DNA of 11,934 nucleotides from an uncultured Clostridia bacterium (lineage in GTDB: Bacteria > Bacillota > Clostridia > Oscillospirales > JAAYOS01): contig CALXAZ010000143.1 of NCBI GenBank assembly GCA_944386395.1, positions 1 to 11,934 of the forward strand, read 5' to 3'. The notes beneath the pieces were generated by a model. The model made no database searches. It had not been told where the DNA came from and worked only from the letters and a program-made list of their open reading frames with translations. The position numbers were made by a program, and so were the translations under genes. Of this stretch, positions 1 to 5,671 are shown one piece after another; the first letter of the stretch is position 1, and every line of letters begins with the position of its first letter.

Positions 1-1089
1 GAGGAAGTAAGATTTTCGATAACACATAACCGTGGGTGCTTTGGATTTTGCAATTTCTGTTCTCTTGCCTTTCATCAGGGTCGTGCTATTTCTGTCAGGA
101 GTCACGAGTCGATCCTACGCGAAGCGGAAAAGCTAACCCATCATCCCGGATTTAAAGGATATATCCATGACGTTGGCGGTCCTACCGCAAATTTCCGCCA
201 CGCCTCTTGTAAGTTACAGGAGAAGAATGGTCTTTGCAGGCACAAGCGCTGTCTTGCTCCCACTGCCTGCAAAAATCTCATTGCTGACCACAGCGATTAT
301 ATGGCTCTTCTCCGCAAAATACGCGCAATACCAGGTATTAAAAAGGTGTTTGTACGCTCCGGTATACGTTTTGACTACCTAATGCAAGATAAAAATGGAG
401 AATTTTTTGCCGAGCTTGTCAAATACCATATAAGCGGACAGCTCAAGGTAGCTCCTGAGCATTGCGTTGATTCGGTGCTGGATTATATGGGAAAACCACA
501 CTTCGATGTATATCTCAAATTTGAAAAAAAGTACAAAAAGCTTAATGAAAAGTATGGATTAAAGCAATTTCTTGTCCCGTATTTAATATCTTCACACCCA
601 GGATCTACATTAAACGATGCAATAAAGCTGGCGGAATATCTCAATTCAGTTGGCAGACACCCGGAGCAAGTGCAGGATTTTTATCCCACTCCCGGAACTC
701 TTTCAACTACTATGTACCACACCGGGCTGGACCCGCGCACAATGGAGCCTGTCTTTGTCCCCATCTCAAAAAGGGACAAGGCAATGCAGCGAGCGCTCCT
801 TCAATGGAAAAATCCAAAAAATTACCGTCTTGTACGCGAAGCCCTTATTGAGGCAGGTCGCCAGGATCTGATAGGCTATGGGAAACGCTGCCTCATTTCT
901 CCGCATCCGCCAAAATCCTCAGACAAACCTTCCTTTCAAAACCGCTCAAAGACCAAATCAGCTTCATCAAGCTCCGGCAGCATTTCTCAATCACGTTCCG
1001 GACACAAACAAATCAAAGGCGATATTTCGTCTCCACGTTCCACAAAAACTTTTTCGAAAAATCAAAAGGCAAGAAAAAATTTTAAATAA
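1..1089 (+). CDS. ygiQ: YgiQ-family radical SAM protein (UPF0313), C-terminal part
   Basis: Partial gene: frame 1 is open from the first base, so the N-terminus lies outside the window and 362 residues are visible. A radical SAM cluster motif CxxxCxxC is at visible residues 13, 17 and 20 (RGCFGFCNFC), followed by the family's second cysteine group at residues 70, 79, 84 and 90. Further on, QDFYPTPGTLSTTMYHTG and the following stretch match the C-terminal region of YgiQ proteins (DUF3362-like). The family binds a 4Fe-4S cluster and presumably cleaves S-adenosylmethionine; its substrate is not known to me. The last ~60 residues are a Ser/Lys/Arg-rich low-complexity tail, common and variable in this family. 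The ATG at 301 is internal, not a start. The gene ends at a strong terminator, so it does not run on into the lipoprotein gene. The family call is firm; the biochemical role is not. Confidence 0.93.
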   Translation, partial: EEVRFSITHNRGCFGFCNFCSLAFHQGRAISVRSHESILREAEKLTHHPGFKGYIHDVGGPTANFRHASCKLQEKNGLCRHKRCLAPTACKNLIADHSDYMALLRKIRAIPGIKKVFVRSGIRFDYLMQDKNGEFFAELVKYHISGQLKVAPEHCVDSVLDYMGKPHFDVYLKFEKKYKKLNEKYGLKQFLVPYLISSHPGSTLNDAIKLAEYLNSVGRHPEQVQDFYPTPGTLSTTMYHTGLDPRTMEPVFVPISKRDKAMQRALLQWKNPKNYRLVREALIEAGRQDLIGYGKRCLISPHPPKSSDKPSFQNRSKTKSASSSSGSISQSRSGHKQIKGDISSPRSTKTFSKNQKARKNFK

Positions 1090-1134
1090 AAAAACGCTGT
1101 CCATTTTCAGGAAAAATTTGGACAGCGTTTTTTT
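1088..1134 (+). terminator. Rho-independent terminator of the ygiQ-like gene
   Basis: Perfect 15-base arms (1088-1102 and 1120-1134) with core ACGCTGTCC/GGACAGCGT, a 17-nt loop, an A run on the left and a run of seven T on the right. It starts inside the stop codon of the radical SAM gene. The A run means it could also work on the minus strand. Confidence 0.9.
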
Positions 1135-1251
1135 CTGTATACTACAAATAATATGCTCGGAACAAATTCCAAAATAATGTTTAAAAAGCTGCTCCCGGGC
1201 AATACTAATCGGGAAGGCTGCGCAAATACCTAAACGAAAGGAACAAAGAAT

Positions 1252-1569
1252 ATGAAACAAAAAGCATTTCTTCTTGTTGCTGCAATGCTCATCGCTATAG
1301 TCGCCGCTGGATGCACAACAAACGTAGACGATTCAAAGGCAACTACGACTGCAGCGACCACCGCCTCCACCACTGGTAGCACAAGCACCTCCGGTATGAA
1401 CAACACTGATAAGGATAGCACCACTACCAGTAACAGTAGTAACAGCAGTAACACAGACTCTTCTGAAAAGGATGACGCCGGTATAAGCGGCAGTATAAGC
1501 GGCAGTATTGGAGTGGGCGCCGGCGATGACAACGAAAAAGATACCACAACAAAAGCGACTGAAAAGTAA
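1252..1569 (+). CDS. Small Ser/Thr-rich lipoprotein of unknown function
   Basis: A 105-residue protein. Residues 1-20 form a signal peptide (Lys-rich start, hydrophobic core) ending in a lipobox IVAAGC, so Cys21 should be lipidated and the protein held on the outer face of the cytoplasmic membrane. The mature part has no fold I recognise: it is almost entirely Thr, Ser, Asn, Gly, Asp and Lys, with a repeated GISGSISGSIG stretch near residues 78-88. Such tails are usually disordered linkers. The start is supported by GAAAGGA at 1236-1242, nine bases before the ATG. The gene is preceded by a strong terminator and followed by a hairpin, so it looks monocistronic. I do not recognise a homologue, and a function cannot be given. 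A non-coding explanation is unlikely because signal peptide, lipobox and ribosome site all agree. Confidence 0.8.
   Translation: MKQKAFLLVAAMLIAIVAAGCTTNVDDSKATTTAATTASTTGSTSTSGMNNTDKDSTTTSNSSNSSNTDSSEKDDAGISGSISGSIGVGAGDDNEKDTTTKATEK
1483..1506 (+). repeat. Two perfect 12-bp tandem repeats inside the lipoprotein gene
   Basis: ATAAGCGGCAGT occurs twice in tandem and keeps the reading frame (encodes ISGS units). A related AACAGTAGT/AACAGCAGT 9-bp pattern lies at about 1432-1452. Both could change length by slippage without breaking the frame. Confidence 0.85.
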
Positions 1570-1576
1570 CATCTCC

Positions 1577-1601
1577 GGTCTGTGCGCACTACGCACGGAC
1601 C
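1577..1601 (+). terminator. Probable terminator hairpin after the lipoprotein gene
   Basis: Stem GGTCTGTGCG (1577-1586) pairs with CGCACGGACC (1592-1601), ten pairs with one G-T wobble and a 5-nt loop, starting seven bases after the stop codon. The T tract is poor (ATACTTATT), so termination may be incomplete. Confidence 0.55.
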
Positions 1602-1618
1602 ATACTTATTCGCAGCTA

Positions 1619-1646
1619 TTGACAACCTTTTTCTTTATGCTATAAT
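1619..1646 (+). promoter_or_regulatory. Sigma-A type promoter for rubrerythrin
   Basis: Consensus -35 TTGACA (1619-1624) and consensus -10 TATAAT (1641-1646) with a 16-base spacer. Transcription would begin near 1653, giving a leader of about 128 nt before the rubrerythrin start at 1781. Confidence 0.85.
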
Positions 1647-1672
1647 AGGAATGACTACTATTTCTGTTATGC

Positions 1673-1687
1673 TAATAGTCACTATTT
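1673..1687. promoter_or_regulatory. Candidate PerR/Fur-like operator in the rubrerythrin leader
   Basis: TAATAGT-C-ACTATTT is a 7-1-7 inverted repeat in which the inner six pairs are perfect. It has the geometry of the PerR box (TTATAATnATTATAA) and matches it at about 9 of 14 fixed positions. It lies about 20-35 bases downstream of the predicted transcription start, where a repressor could block elongation. A third ACTATT copy is at 1657-1662. Rubrerythrin genes of clostridia are known PerR targets; binding here is inferred. Confidence 0.4.
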
Positions 1688-1764
1688 TAGAATTAAGGGA
1701 TATTCTGAACTTAATGCAATACTTCAGTCGGTTTATCTCTTTATATGCAATAATTTGAAATTTT

Positions 1765-1772
1765 GAAAGGAG
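1765..1772 (+). promoter_or_regulatory. Ribosome binding site fixing the rubrerythrin start
   Basis: GAAAGGAG lies eight bases before the ATG at 1781. It overlaps the only upstream in-frame start, a TTG at 1763, so translation must begin at 1781. Confidence 0.9.
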
Positions 1773-1780
1773 TTATCGCT

Positions 1781-2317
1781 ATGCCAGAACTCAAAGGTAG
1801 TAAAACAGAGCGTAATTTGCGCGATGCATTTTCTGGGGAATCTCAGGCTCGTAATAAGTACACCTTTTTCGCAAGCCAAGCAAAAAAAGAGGGTTATGAG
1901 CAGATAGCCGCCCTCTTCACGGAAACTGCCGACAACGAAAAGGAACATGCAAAGATCTGGTTCAAGCTTCTAGACGGTATCGGAGACACCGCGCGCAACC
2001 TTAAGGATGCCGCCGCAGGGGAAAATTATGAATGGACCTCAATGTATAAGCAATTTGCAGAAGAAGCGAAGGAAGAAGGTTTTGACAATATAGCGTTTCT
2101 TTTTGAAAAGGTCGGCACTATCGAGGCTGATCACGAAGCGCGCTATAATGCACTTCTCGCAAATATCGAAAACAATGTTGTCTTTAAGCGCGATACTAAA
2201 CAGTACTGGATTTGCCGCAACTGCGGGTTTGTCGTCGAAGGGAACCAGGCTCCGGAGATATGTCCTGTTTGCTCACACCCCAAGGCATATTTCCAGATGA
2301 AAGCAGAAAACTATTAA
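1781..2317 (+). CDS. rbr: Rubrerythrin
   Basis: A 178-residue cytoplasmic protein of normal rubrerythrin length. It reduces hydrogen peroxide to water with electrons from rubredoxin or NADH-linked donors and protects anaerobes from oxygen. Residues 1-~130 are the ferritin-like four-helix diiron domain: Glu20, the ExxH pair Glu53/His56, Glu81/Glu84, and the second ExxH pair Glu115/His118 are the likely iron ligands. Residues ~140-178 are a rubredoxin domain with two knuckles, CRNC (145, 148) and CPVC (161, 164), binding one iron. All expected ligands are present, so the protein should be active. It is apparently monocistronic, with its own TATAAT promoter, a ~128-nt leader carrying a PerR-like inverted repeat, and a strong terminator. 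Start at 1781 rests on GAAAGGAG at 1765-1772. Confidence 0.96.
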   Translation: MPELKGSKTERNLRDAFSGESQARNKYTFFASQAKKEGYEQIAALFTETADNEKEHAKIWFKLLDGIGDTARNLKDAAAGENYEWTSMYKQFAEEAKEEGFDNIAFLFEKVGTIEADHEARYNALLANIENNVVFKRDTKQYWICRNCGFVVEGNQAPEICPVCSHPKAYFQMKAENY

Positions 2318-2345
2318 ATTAACTTATATTATATCAAATTATATC

Positions 2346-2371
2346 AAAAGCCGCGGAGTTCCGCGGCTTTT
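2346..2371. terminator. Bidirectional terminator between rbr and the convergent unknown gene
   Basis: Perfect 11-bp stem AAAAGCCGCGG/CCGCGGCTTTT with loop AGTT. A run on one side and T run on the other allow it to stop transcription from both convergent genes; it ends two bases before the minus-strand stop codon at 2374. Two copies of ATTATATCAA lie just upstream. Confidence 0.9.
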
Positions 2372-2373
2372 AA

Positions 2374-3012
2374 TTATACTGTCCATTGGCTGTGAATTAT
2401 CGCAATAAGCTTTCTTTTTCCATTGTAATCTTCAAAAACAAGTTTTAGACTCTCCCAGTCTATCTGACCATACTCCTCACTTCCCGGGAAATGGAACTCC
2501 ACAAACTCTGCATCCGGAAATACATCTTTTACATTTTCCAGGGAATTTCCGCTCCGTACAACGCTATTTATACCTATCTGCTCAGCTTTTATAAAATCGT
2601 AATCATACACAAACCGCTCAAAATATTGCGATGGGGTCAGGCTTATCGGCGCTCCCGAGCCATCTTCCATTCCCCAATCGTATATTGTTGAGCTTGTGCC
2701 AAAGTTTTTCACTGTATCAGCCTGAAAATGCTGGTTTTCTTCCTTTACAACCGTTGAGTAAGGCGTAAAATATATCCCTTCTACAGGATGGACCCACTCT
2801 GATAGTGCAGTATAATCTCTTTTTTCTAGTATATCTACAATGGTATACGCATCACATACCAACGCTGCATTACTGTCACTACTCACACTAAACGTCGTTA
2901 CCGCATCACTTTTTCCAAGCAAAAGAGTATCCATATTAGTAAATATAGCGACTGTTCCTCCTATAGCTATTCCCAAAACAAGTGTCAAAATAATTAGTAC
3001 TACCTTTTTCAT
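2374..3012 (-). CDS. Membrane-anchored conserved protein of unknown function
   Basis: A 212-residue protein. Residues 4-24 form one hydrophobic segment after a Lys-Lys start, without a lipobox Cys, so it is either a signal anchor or an uncleaved signal; the remaining ~185 residues should lie outside the membrane. The body resembles, from memory, a family of uncharacterised secreted or lipoprotein-type Firmicutes proteins. Its marks are a short helix with WVHP (73-76), GIYFTPYS (79-86), YDWGMEDGSGAPI (111-123), and a C-terminal core with FHFPG (173-177), IDWESLKLVF (184-193) and HSQWTV at the very end. No catalytic site can be named. The ribosome site is unusual: GGGGG only four bases before the ATG. 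It is transcribed divergently from uridine phosphorylase and ends at the terminator shared with rbr. A stress- or envelope-related role is only a guess. Confidence 0.78.
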   Translation of the reverse strand: MKKVVLIILTLVLGIAIGGTVAIFTNMDTLLLGKSDAVTTFSVSSDSNAALVCDAYTIVDILEKRDYTALSEWVHPVEGIYFTPYSTVVKEENQHFQADTVKNFGTSSTIYDWGMEDGSGAPISLTPSQYFERFVYDYDFIKAEQIGINSVVRSGNSLENVKDVFPDAEFVEFHFPGSEEYGQIDWESLKLVFEDYNGKRKLIAIIHSQWTV

Positions 3013-3077
3013 ATGACCCCCGGTTTATTTTAAAATTATGGGTTCTCCTCATTACTTGCCATAATTTCAAAAATATA

Positions 3078-3092
3078 TCCGGCGTCGCCGGA
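3078..3092. repeat. GC-rich perfect palindrome in the divergent promoter region
   Basis: TCCGGCG-T-CGCCGGA, a 7-1-7 inverted repeat in otherwise AT-rich sequence. Relative to the minus-strand promoter candidate (3118-3146) it falls about 20-35 bases into the leader of the unknown gene. It could be an operator or form an RNA hairpin; no T tract follows, so it is not a terminator. Confidence 0.6.
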
Positions 3093-3117
3093 GTCTTATA
3101 CTTTATGTATATACTGC

Positions 3118-3146
3118 AGTTTACCACATAACTTAACTATTTTCAA
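3118..3146 (-). promoter_or_regulatory. Candidate promoter of the membrane-anchored unknown gene
   Basis: On the minus strand, TTGAAA (3146-3141) and TAAACT (3123-3118) are separated by 17 bases. The leader to the start at 3012 would be about 100 nt. Confidence 0.5.
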
Positions 3147-3154
3147 GGAAGATT

Positions 3155-3174
3155 AAGGTTACAAAAGGTTACAA
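3155..3174 (+). repeat. Perfect 10-bp tandem repeat upstream of the udp promoter
   Basis: AAGGTTACAA occurs twice back to back, one helical turn apart. It ends 12 bases before the -35 hexamer at 3187, a typical place for an activator that binds direct repeats, such as OmpR-type response regulators. Confidence 0.75.
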
Positions 3175-3186
3175 TTGCACAAGCTA

Positions 3187-3215
3187 TTGCAAAATATTAC
3201 ATTCTGGTCTACAAT
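3187..3215 (+). promoter_or_regulatory. Candidate promoter of uridine phosphorylase
   Basis: TTGCAA (3187-3192) and TACAAT (3210-3215) with a 17-base spacer. The transcript would start near 3222, about 28 bases before the ATG. The -35 is imperfect, consistent with help from an activator. Confidence 0.6.
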
Positions 3216-3238
3216 ATTTATATACTATATACTATTAT

Positions 3239-3242
3239 GGAG
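3239..3242 (+). promoter_or_regulatory. Ribosome binding site fixing the udp start
   Basis: GGAG seven bases before the ATG at 3250. An in-frame TTG at 3175 would add a 25-residue segment that matches no uridine phosphorylase, and it lies upstream of the predicted promoter. Confidence 0.85.
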
Positions 3243-3249
3243 AAAAGCT

Positions 3250-4008
3250 ATGTCTGAACAATTTCATCTCATGATTTCTCCGGGGGATGTTGGTCGCTAC
3301 TGCATTCTTCCCGGTGACCCTGGACGTGTACCTGCAATAGCCAAATATCTGGACTCTCCCAAAAAAATTGCTGCAAACAGAGAATTTGTTACATATACAG
3401 GGGAATTATTTGGAGAAAAAGTCTCCGTATGCTCCACCGGCATTGGTGGACCATCAACCGCTATTGCTGCCGAAGAACTCCACGCATGCGGTGCGGATAC
3501 ATTTATACGCATAGGCACCACCGGCGGTATAAACACAAAAGTTAAAAGCGGAGATCTGGTGATTGTTTCTGCATCGGTCAGGCAGGAAGGCACTTCTCTT
3601 CACTACGCACCGGTAGAATATCCGGCATCTGCCGATTTCGAGGTCGTTAAAGCTCTTGCCGATGCCGCAAACAGCTGCGGGTATATAGCGCACATCGGTG
3701 TCGTCCAGTGCAAGGATTCATTTTATGGTCAACATTCTCCTGAAAGAATGCCCGTTTCCTACGATTTGCTTCAAAAATGGGAAGCTTGGAAGCGTCTTGG
3801 CGTACTGGCAAGCGAAATGGAAACCGCTCCTCTGTTTGTCGTATCCGCGGCCCTTGGCTGCCGTGCCGGTGCTGTTTTAAATGTATTGTGGAACCAGGAA
3901 CGCAAGGCTATGGGGCTTTGTGAGCCGGATTGTCTCGACACCGAAAAAGGCATTCTCTGTTCGATAGAAGCGATAAAGCTGTTAATACAAAGAGACAAAC
4001 AAAAATAA
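3250..4008 (+). CDS. udp: Uridine phosphorylase
   Basis: A 252-residue cytoplasmic enzyme, the same size as E. coli Udp (about 253). It splits uridine with phosphate into uracil and ribose-1-phosphate for pyrimidine salvage, normally as a hexamer. The purine nucleoside phosphorylase/Udp (type 1) fold is shown by GDPGR (22-26), NREF (43-46), IRIGTTGGI (86-94), a SVRQEGTSLHYAP stretch near 109-121, KDSFYGQ (155-161) and SEMETAP (188-194). Arg26, Arg44 and Arg87 fit the phosphate-binding arginines, and Glu189/Met190/Glu191 the ribose site. Gln161 and Arg166 may serve uracil recognition, although their spacing differs from E. coli. The gene stands alone between its own promoter and a terminator beginning inside the stop codon. 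Another nucleoside phosphorylase specificity is possible but less likely. Confidence 0.93.
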   Translation: MSEQFHLMISPGDVGRYCILPGDPGRVPAIAKYLDSPKKIAANREFVTYTGELFGEKVSVCSTGIGGPSTAIAAEELHACGADTFIRIGTTGGINTKVKSGDLVIVSASVRQEGTSLHYAPVEYPASADFEVVKALADAANSCGYIAHIGVVQCKDSFYGQHSPERMPVSYDLLQKWEAWKRLGVLASEMETAPLFVVSAALGCRAGAVLNVLWNQERKAMGLCEPDCLDTEKGILCSIEAIKLLIQRDKQK

Positions 4009-4033
4009 GAGGTGATTACACCTCTTATTTTTT
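4002..4033. terminator. Terminator after udp, able to act in both directions
   Basis: Perfect 13-bp stem AAAATAAGAGGTG (4002-4014)/CACCTCTTATTTT (4019-4031) with loop ATTA and T run to 4033. The udp stop codon is within the left arm. With the A run it can also stop transcripts coming from the permease side. Confidence 0.92.
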
Positions 4034-4131
4034 GATTTTATACACCAAAATTGTATTATAACTTCCAAGAAATGTTATATAAACAAATCCAAAACATGTA
4101 TTTTCAAAAGGTTATGCTCAACGCAAAATTT

Positions 4132-4392
4132 TTAGTATTCAAACTCTACAATTTCACCGTTTTCAGGGTGGTATCCACCGCAAAGAGACTGGACAAATAT
4201 CCCATGACAAGCAACAATAACTTTTGGATAGTGCCTATATTTATCAAAAACAGGCAAGATTCTTCTACGAATTGAGCTAATATCTTCCCAGTCTAAATCT
4301 TTATCTACAGGGTATGCTCCATTATAAGCAACAAATTCCTGGTAACTCTTCTCTCGCTTTTCATCATCTCTCATATATTTAAAACACTTCAT
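4132..4392 (-). pseudogene. Histidine phosphatase family remnant, C-terminal half only
   Basis: An 86-residue reading frame that matches the C-terminal half of the phosphoglycerate mutase-like histidine phosphatase family. The ILPVFDKYRHYPKVIVACHG stretch carries the second active-site histidine (in ACHG, about residue 63), and GEIVEFEY is a usual C-terminal strand. The N-terminal RHG motif, which holds the phosphorylated histidine and belongs about 100 residues earlier, is missing. The frame cannot extend upstream: a TGA precedes the ATG by one codon, and the permease gene ends 12 bases before it. No good ribosome site is visible; GAG occurs in the gap. The likely story is a deletion that removed the first half, leaving an inactive relic. 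A small coupled protein translated after the permease cannot be excluded. Confidence 0.6.
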
Positions 4393-4404
4393 TGCTCAAA
4401 CACT

Positions 4405-5343
4405 CTATATGTAACAAGTCTGTTTCAGCAGGAATGTCCACAAAAACACAGTAAATATCGAAGCTATCGATGCAATAATCACTATTGAACCCGCAAGGTC
4501 GCTGTCCGCGTCCATCTGCTGTGCCATAGTGAAAGACGACACTGCAGGTGGAGCACCAAACATCACCATCAGCACAACAAGCTCCGCCCCCCTGAACCCA
4601 AGCAGAATGCTTATCGGAAGCCCTATCATCGGAGAGGCAACCAATCTACCAAGCACTCCAATAAGCAGCGGACGTATATCACTTTTAAGAGTACTAAAGT
4701 CGAATGTCCCTCCCAATATTACAAAGGCAAGAGGTGTGGCGATTTTGGAAAGGCTGTCAACAGTACCATCTATCATTGCCGGCATCTCGAATCCAGAAAG
4801 AAGAATTAGTATCCCAAGTGCCGACCCAATTATCAGCGGATTTGTCACTATACCTTTCAGTATCTTTTTCACGTCAATCCTTCCGCCGCGGAATATCTCC
4901 AGTGACACCACAGCAAGAACATTATAAAGAGGTATTGCAACAGCGATTATTATTGAAGCAACACCAGCGCTTTCCTCACCGTACAGAGAAGTTATTACCG
5001 GTATACCAAAAAGCACAAAATTGCTCCGGAATATCGCCTGGATAAGCACCCCTTTTCTGCGGTTGTCTTTTTCGATACATACAATCACCACAAACGCCAA
5101 AAAGAAAAGTGCAAGTATCGCTGCCAGAGCAAAAAGCAGTAGCTTTGGGCTAAAGGATACACTCAAATCGCTTGTATATATATTTCTAAATACAAGCATC
5201 GGAAGAAATATCCTGAATACCATATTATTTGTCTGTTTCAGGGTACTGTCATCGACAATTTTTATCTTTTTTATGATAAATCCGACAAGCATCATAAGAA
5301 ACATTGGACAAACTACTTCGAGCGAGATAATAAAGTTTTCCAT
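4405..5343 (-). CDS. AEC (auxin efflux carrier) family permease
   Basis: A 312-residue integral membrane protein with about ten hydrophobic segments and the usual length of bacterial AEC transporters (PF03547 type). Family marks are an N-terminal helix with P13, a first repeat with FLPMLVF (46-52), the RSNFVLFGIPV motif (106-116), NPLIIGSALGI (168-178) opening the second half, and a C-terminal APPAVSSF stretch. Members such as MdcF and YfdV move carboxylates or other small organic anions; the substrate cannot be read here. GAAGAG upstream is a weak ribosome site. The gene is divergent from the XRE regulator, which is a possible controller, and the histidine phosphatase remnant follows directly. 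The predicted promoter is TTGGAA-17-TATAAT at 5444-5416. Frame and family are clear. Confidence 0.9.
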   Translation of the reverse strand: MENFIISLEVVCPMFLMMLVGFIIKKIKIVDDSTLKQTNNMVFRIFLPMLVFRNIYTSDLSVSFSPKLLLFALAAILALFFLAFVVIVCIEKDNRRKGVLIQAIFRSNFVLFGIPVITSLYGEESAGVASIIIAVAIPLYNVLAVVSLEIFRGGRIDVKKILKGIVTNPLIIGSALGILILLSGFEMPAMIDGTVDSLSKIATPLAFVILGGTFDFSTLKSDIRPLLIGVLGRLVASPMIGLPISILLGFRGAELVVLMVMFGAPPAVSSFTMAQQMDADSDLAGSIVIIASIASIFTVFLWTFLLKQTCYI

Positions 5344-5415
5344 AAAATCACATCTCTTCTATATTTCATACTTTTTCAAAGCTTCTACCAGATCATTGCC
5401 ATAAGAAACCACATT

Positions 5416-5444
5416 ATTATACATCATTTTCCGGATCATTCCAA
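5416..5444 (-). promoter_or_regulatory. Candidate promoter of the AEC permease
   Basis: Minus strand TTGGAA (5444-5439) and consensus TATAAT (5421-5416) with a 17-base spacer; leader of about 65 nt. Confidence 0.6.
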
Positions 5445-5536
5445 CTTGTTTTAAAAATAATGATATGATAAACTTTAATAAGTGTTTTTATTTATTTTTT
5501 TGTTTTTTCGTCAATATGGCTATATGCAACCAGAGG

Positions 5537-5567
5537 TTGACAAAAAGAAAACGGCAGTTGGTAGAAT
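5537..5567 (+). promoter_or_regulatory. Candidate promoter of the XRE regulator
   Basis: Consensus TTGACA (5537-5542) and TAGAAT (5562-5567) with a long 19-base spacer, so weak or regulated. A short inverted repeat CAACC/GGTTG (5527-5539) overlaps the -35 box. Confidence 0.45.
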
Positions 5568-5589
5568 TTTAGAGGAAACACTGATATTA

Positions 5590-5605
5590 TTTCTGCATAC
5601 AGAAA
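5590..5605. promoter_or_regulatory. Palindrome TTTCTG-CATA-CAGAAA in the XRE gene leader
   Basis: Perfect 6-4-6 inverted repeat about 70 bases before the regulator's start and about 16 downstream of its predicted transcription start. Position and symmetry suit an autoregulatory operator of a dimeric HTH protein; this is inferred. Confidence 0.35.
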
Positions 5606-5671
5606 CTCTTCACCAGCAGGTTTTGAGTCATCGCTTTATTTTATTGCATACATCAATATAAGGAGAAAAAT

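Larger units (their letters stand above)
5344..5671. other. 328-bp divergent intergenic region between AEC permease and XRE regulator
   Basis: Contains promoter candidates for both genes (5416-5444 minus, 5537-5567 plus), a T-rich stretch around 5484-5508, an inverted repeat CAACC/GGTTG at 5527-5539 touching the plus-strand -35 box, and the palindrome at 5590-5605. A short minus-strand frame (5359-5439, 26 codons) ends 15 bases before the permease start, but has no ribosome site. No RNA gene is recognised. Confidence 0.6.

Noticed and set aside
301..1089. A separate 262-residue gene starting at the ATG at 301
   Set aside because: The same frame is open to base 1 and carries the radical SAM cysteine motif upstream of 301, so this is the middle of one protein.
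1186..1219. Possible riboswitch before the lipoprotein gene
   Set aside because: Only a 5-bp TCCCG/CGGGA stem with a 12-nt loop is visible and it matches no riboswitch core I know.
1230..1625. 131-residue minus-strand frame opposite the lipoprotein gene
   Set aside because: Its poly-Leu/Val composition is the antisense of Ser/Thr/Asp codons in the lipoprotein; it has no ribosome site.
1763..1780. TTG start adding six residues to rubrerythrin
   Set aside because: The TTG overlaps the ribosome binding site that serves the ATG at 1781, where the typical rubrerythrin N-terminus begins.
3175..3249. TTG start adding 25 residues to uridine phosphorylase
   Set aside because: The added hydrophobic stretch is not part of the family, lies over and upstream of the predicted promoter, and a GGAG site supports the ATG at 3250.
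4529..5045. Plus-strand frames opposite the AEC permease
   Set aside because: Antisense shadows of a well supported membrane protein, with no ribosome sites or recognisable domains.
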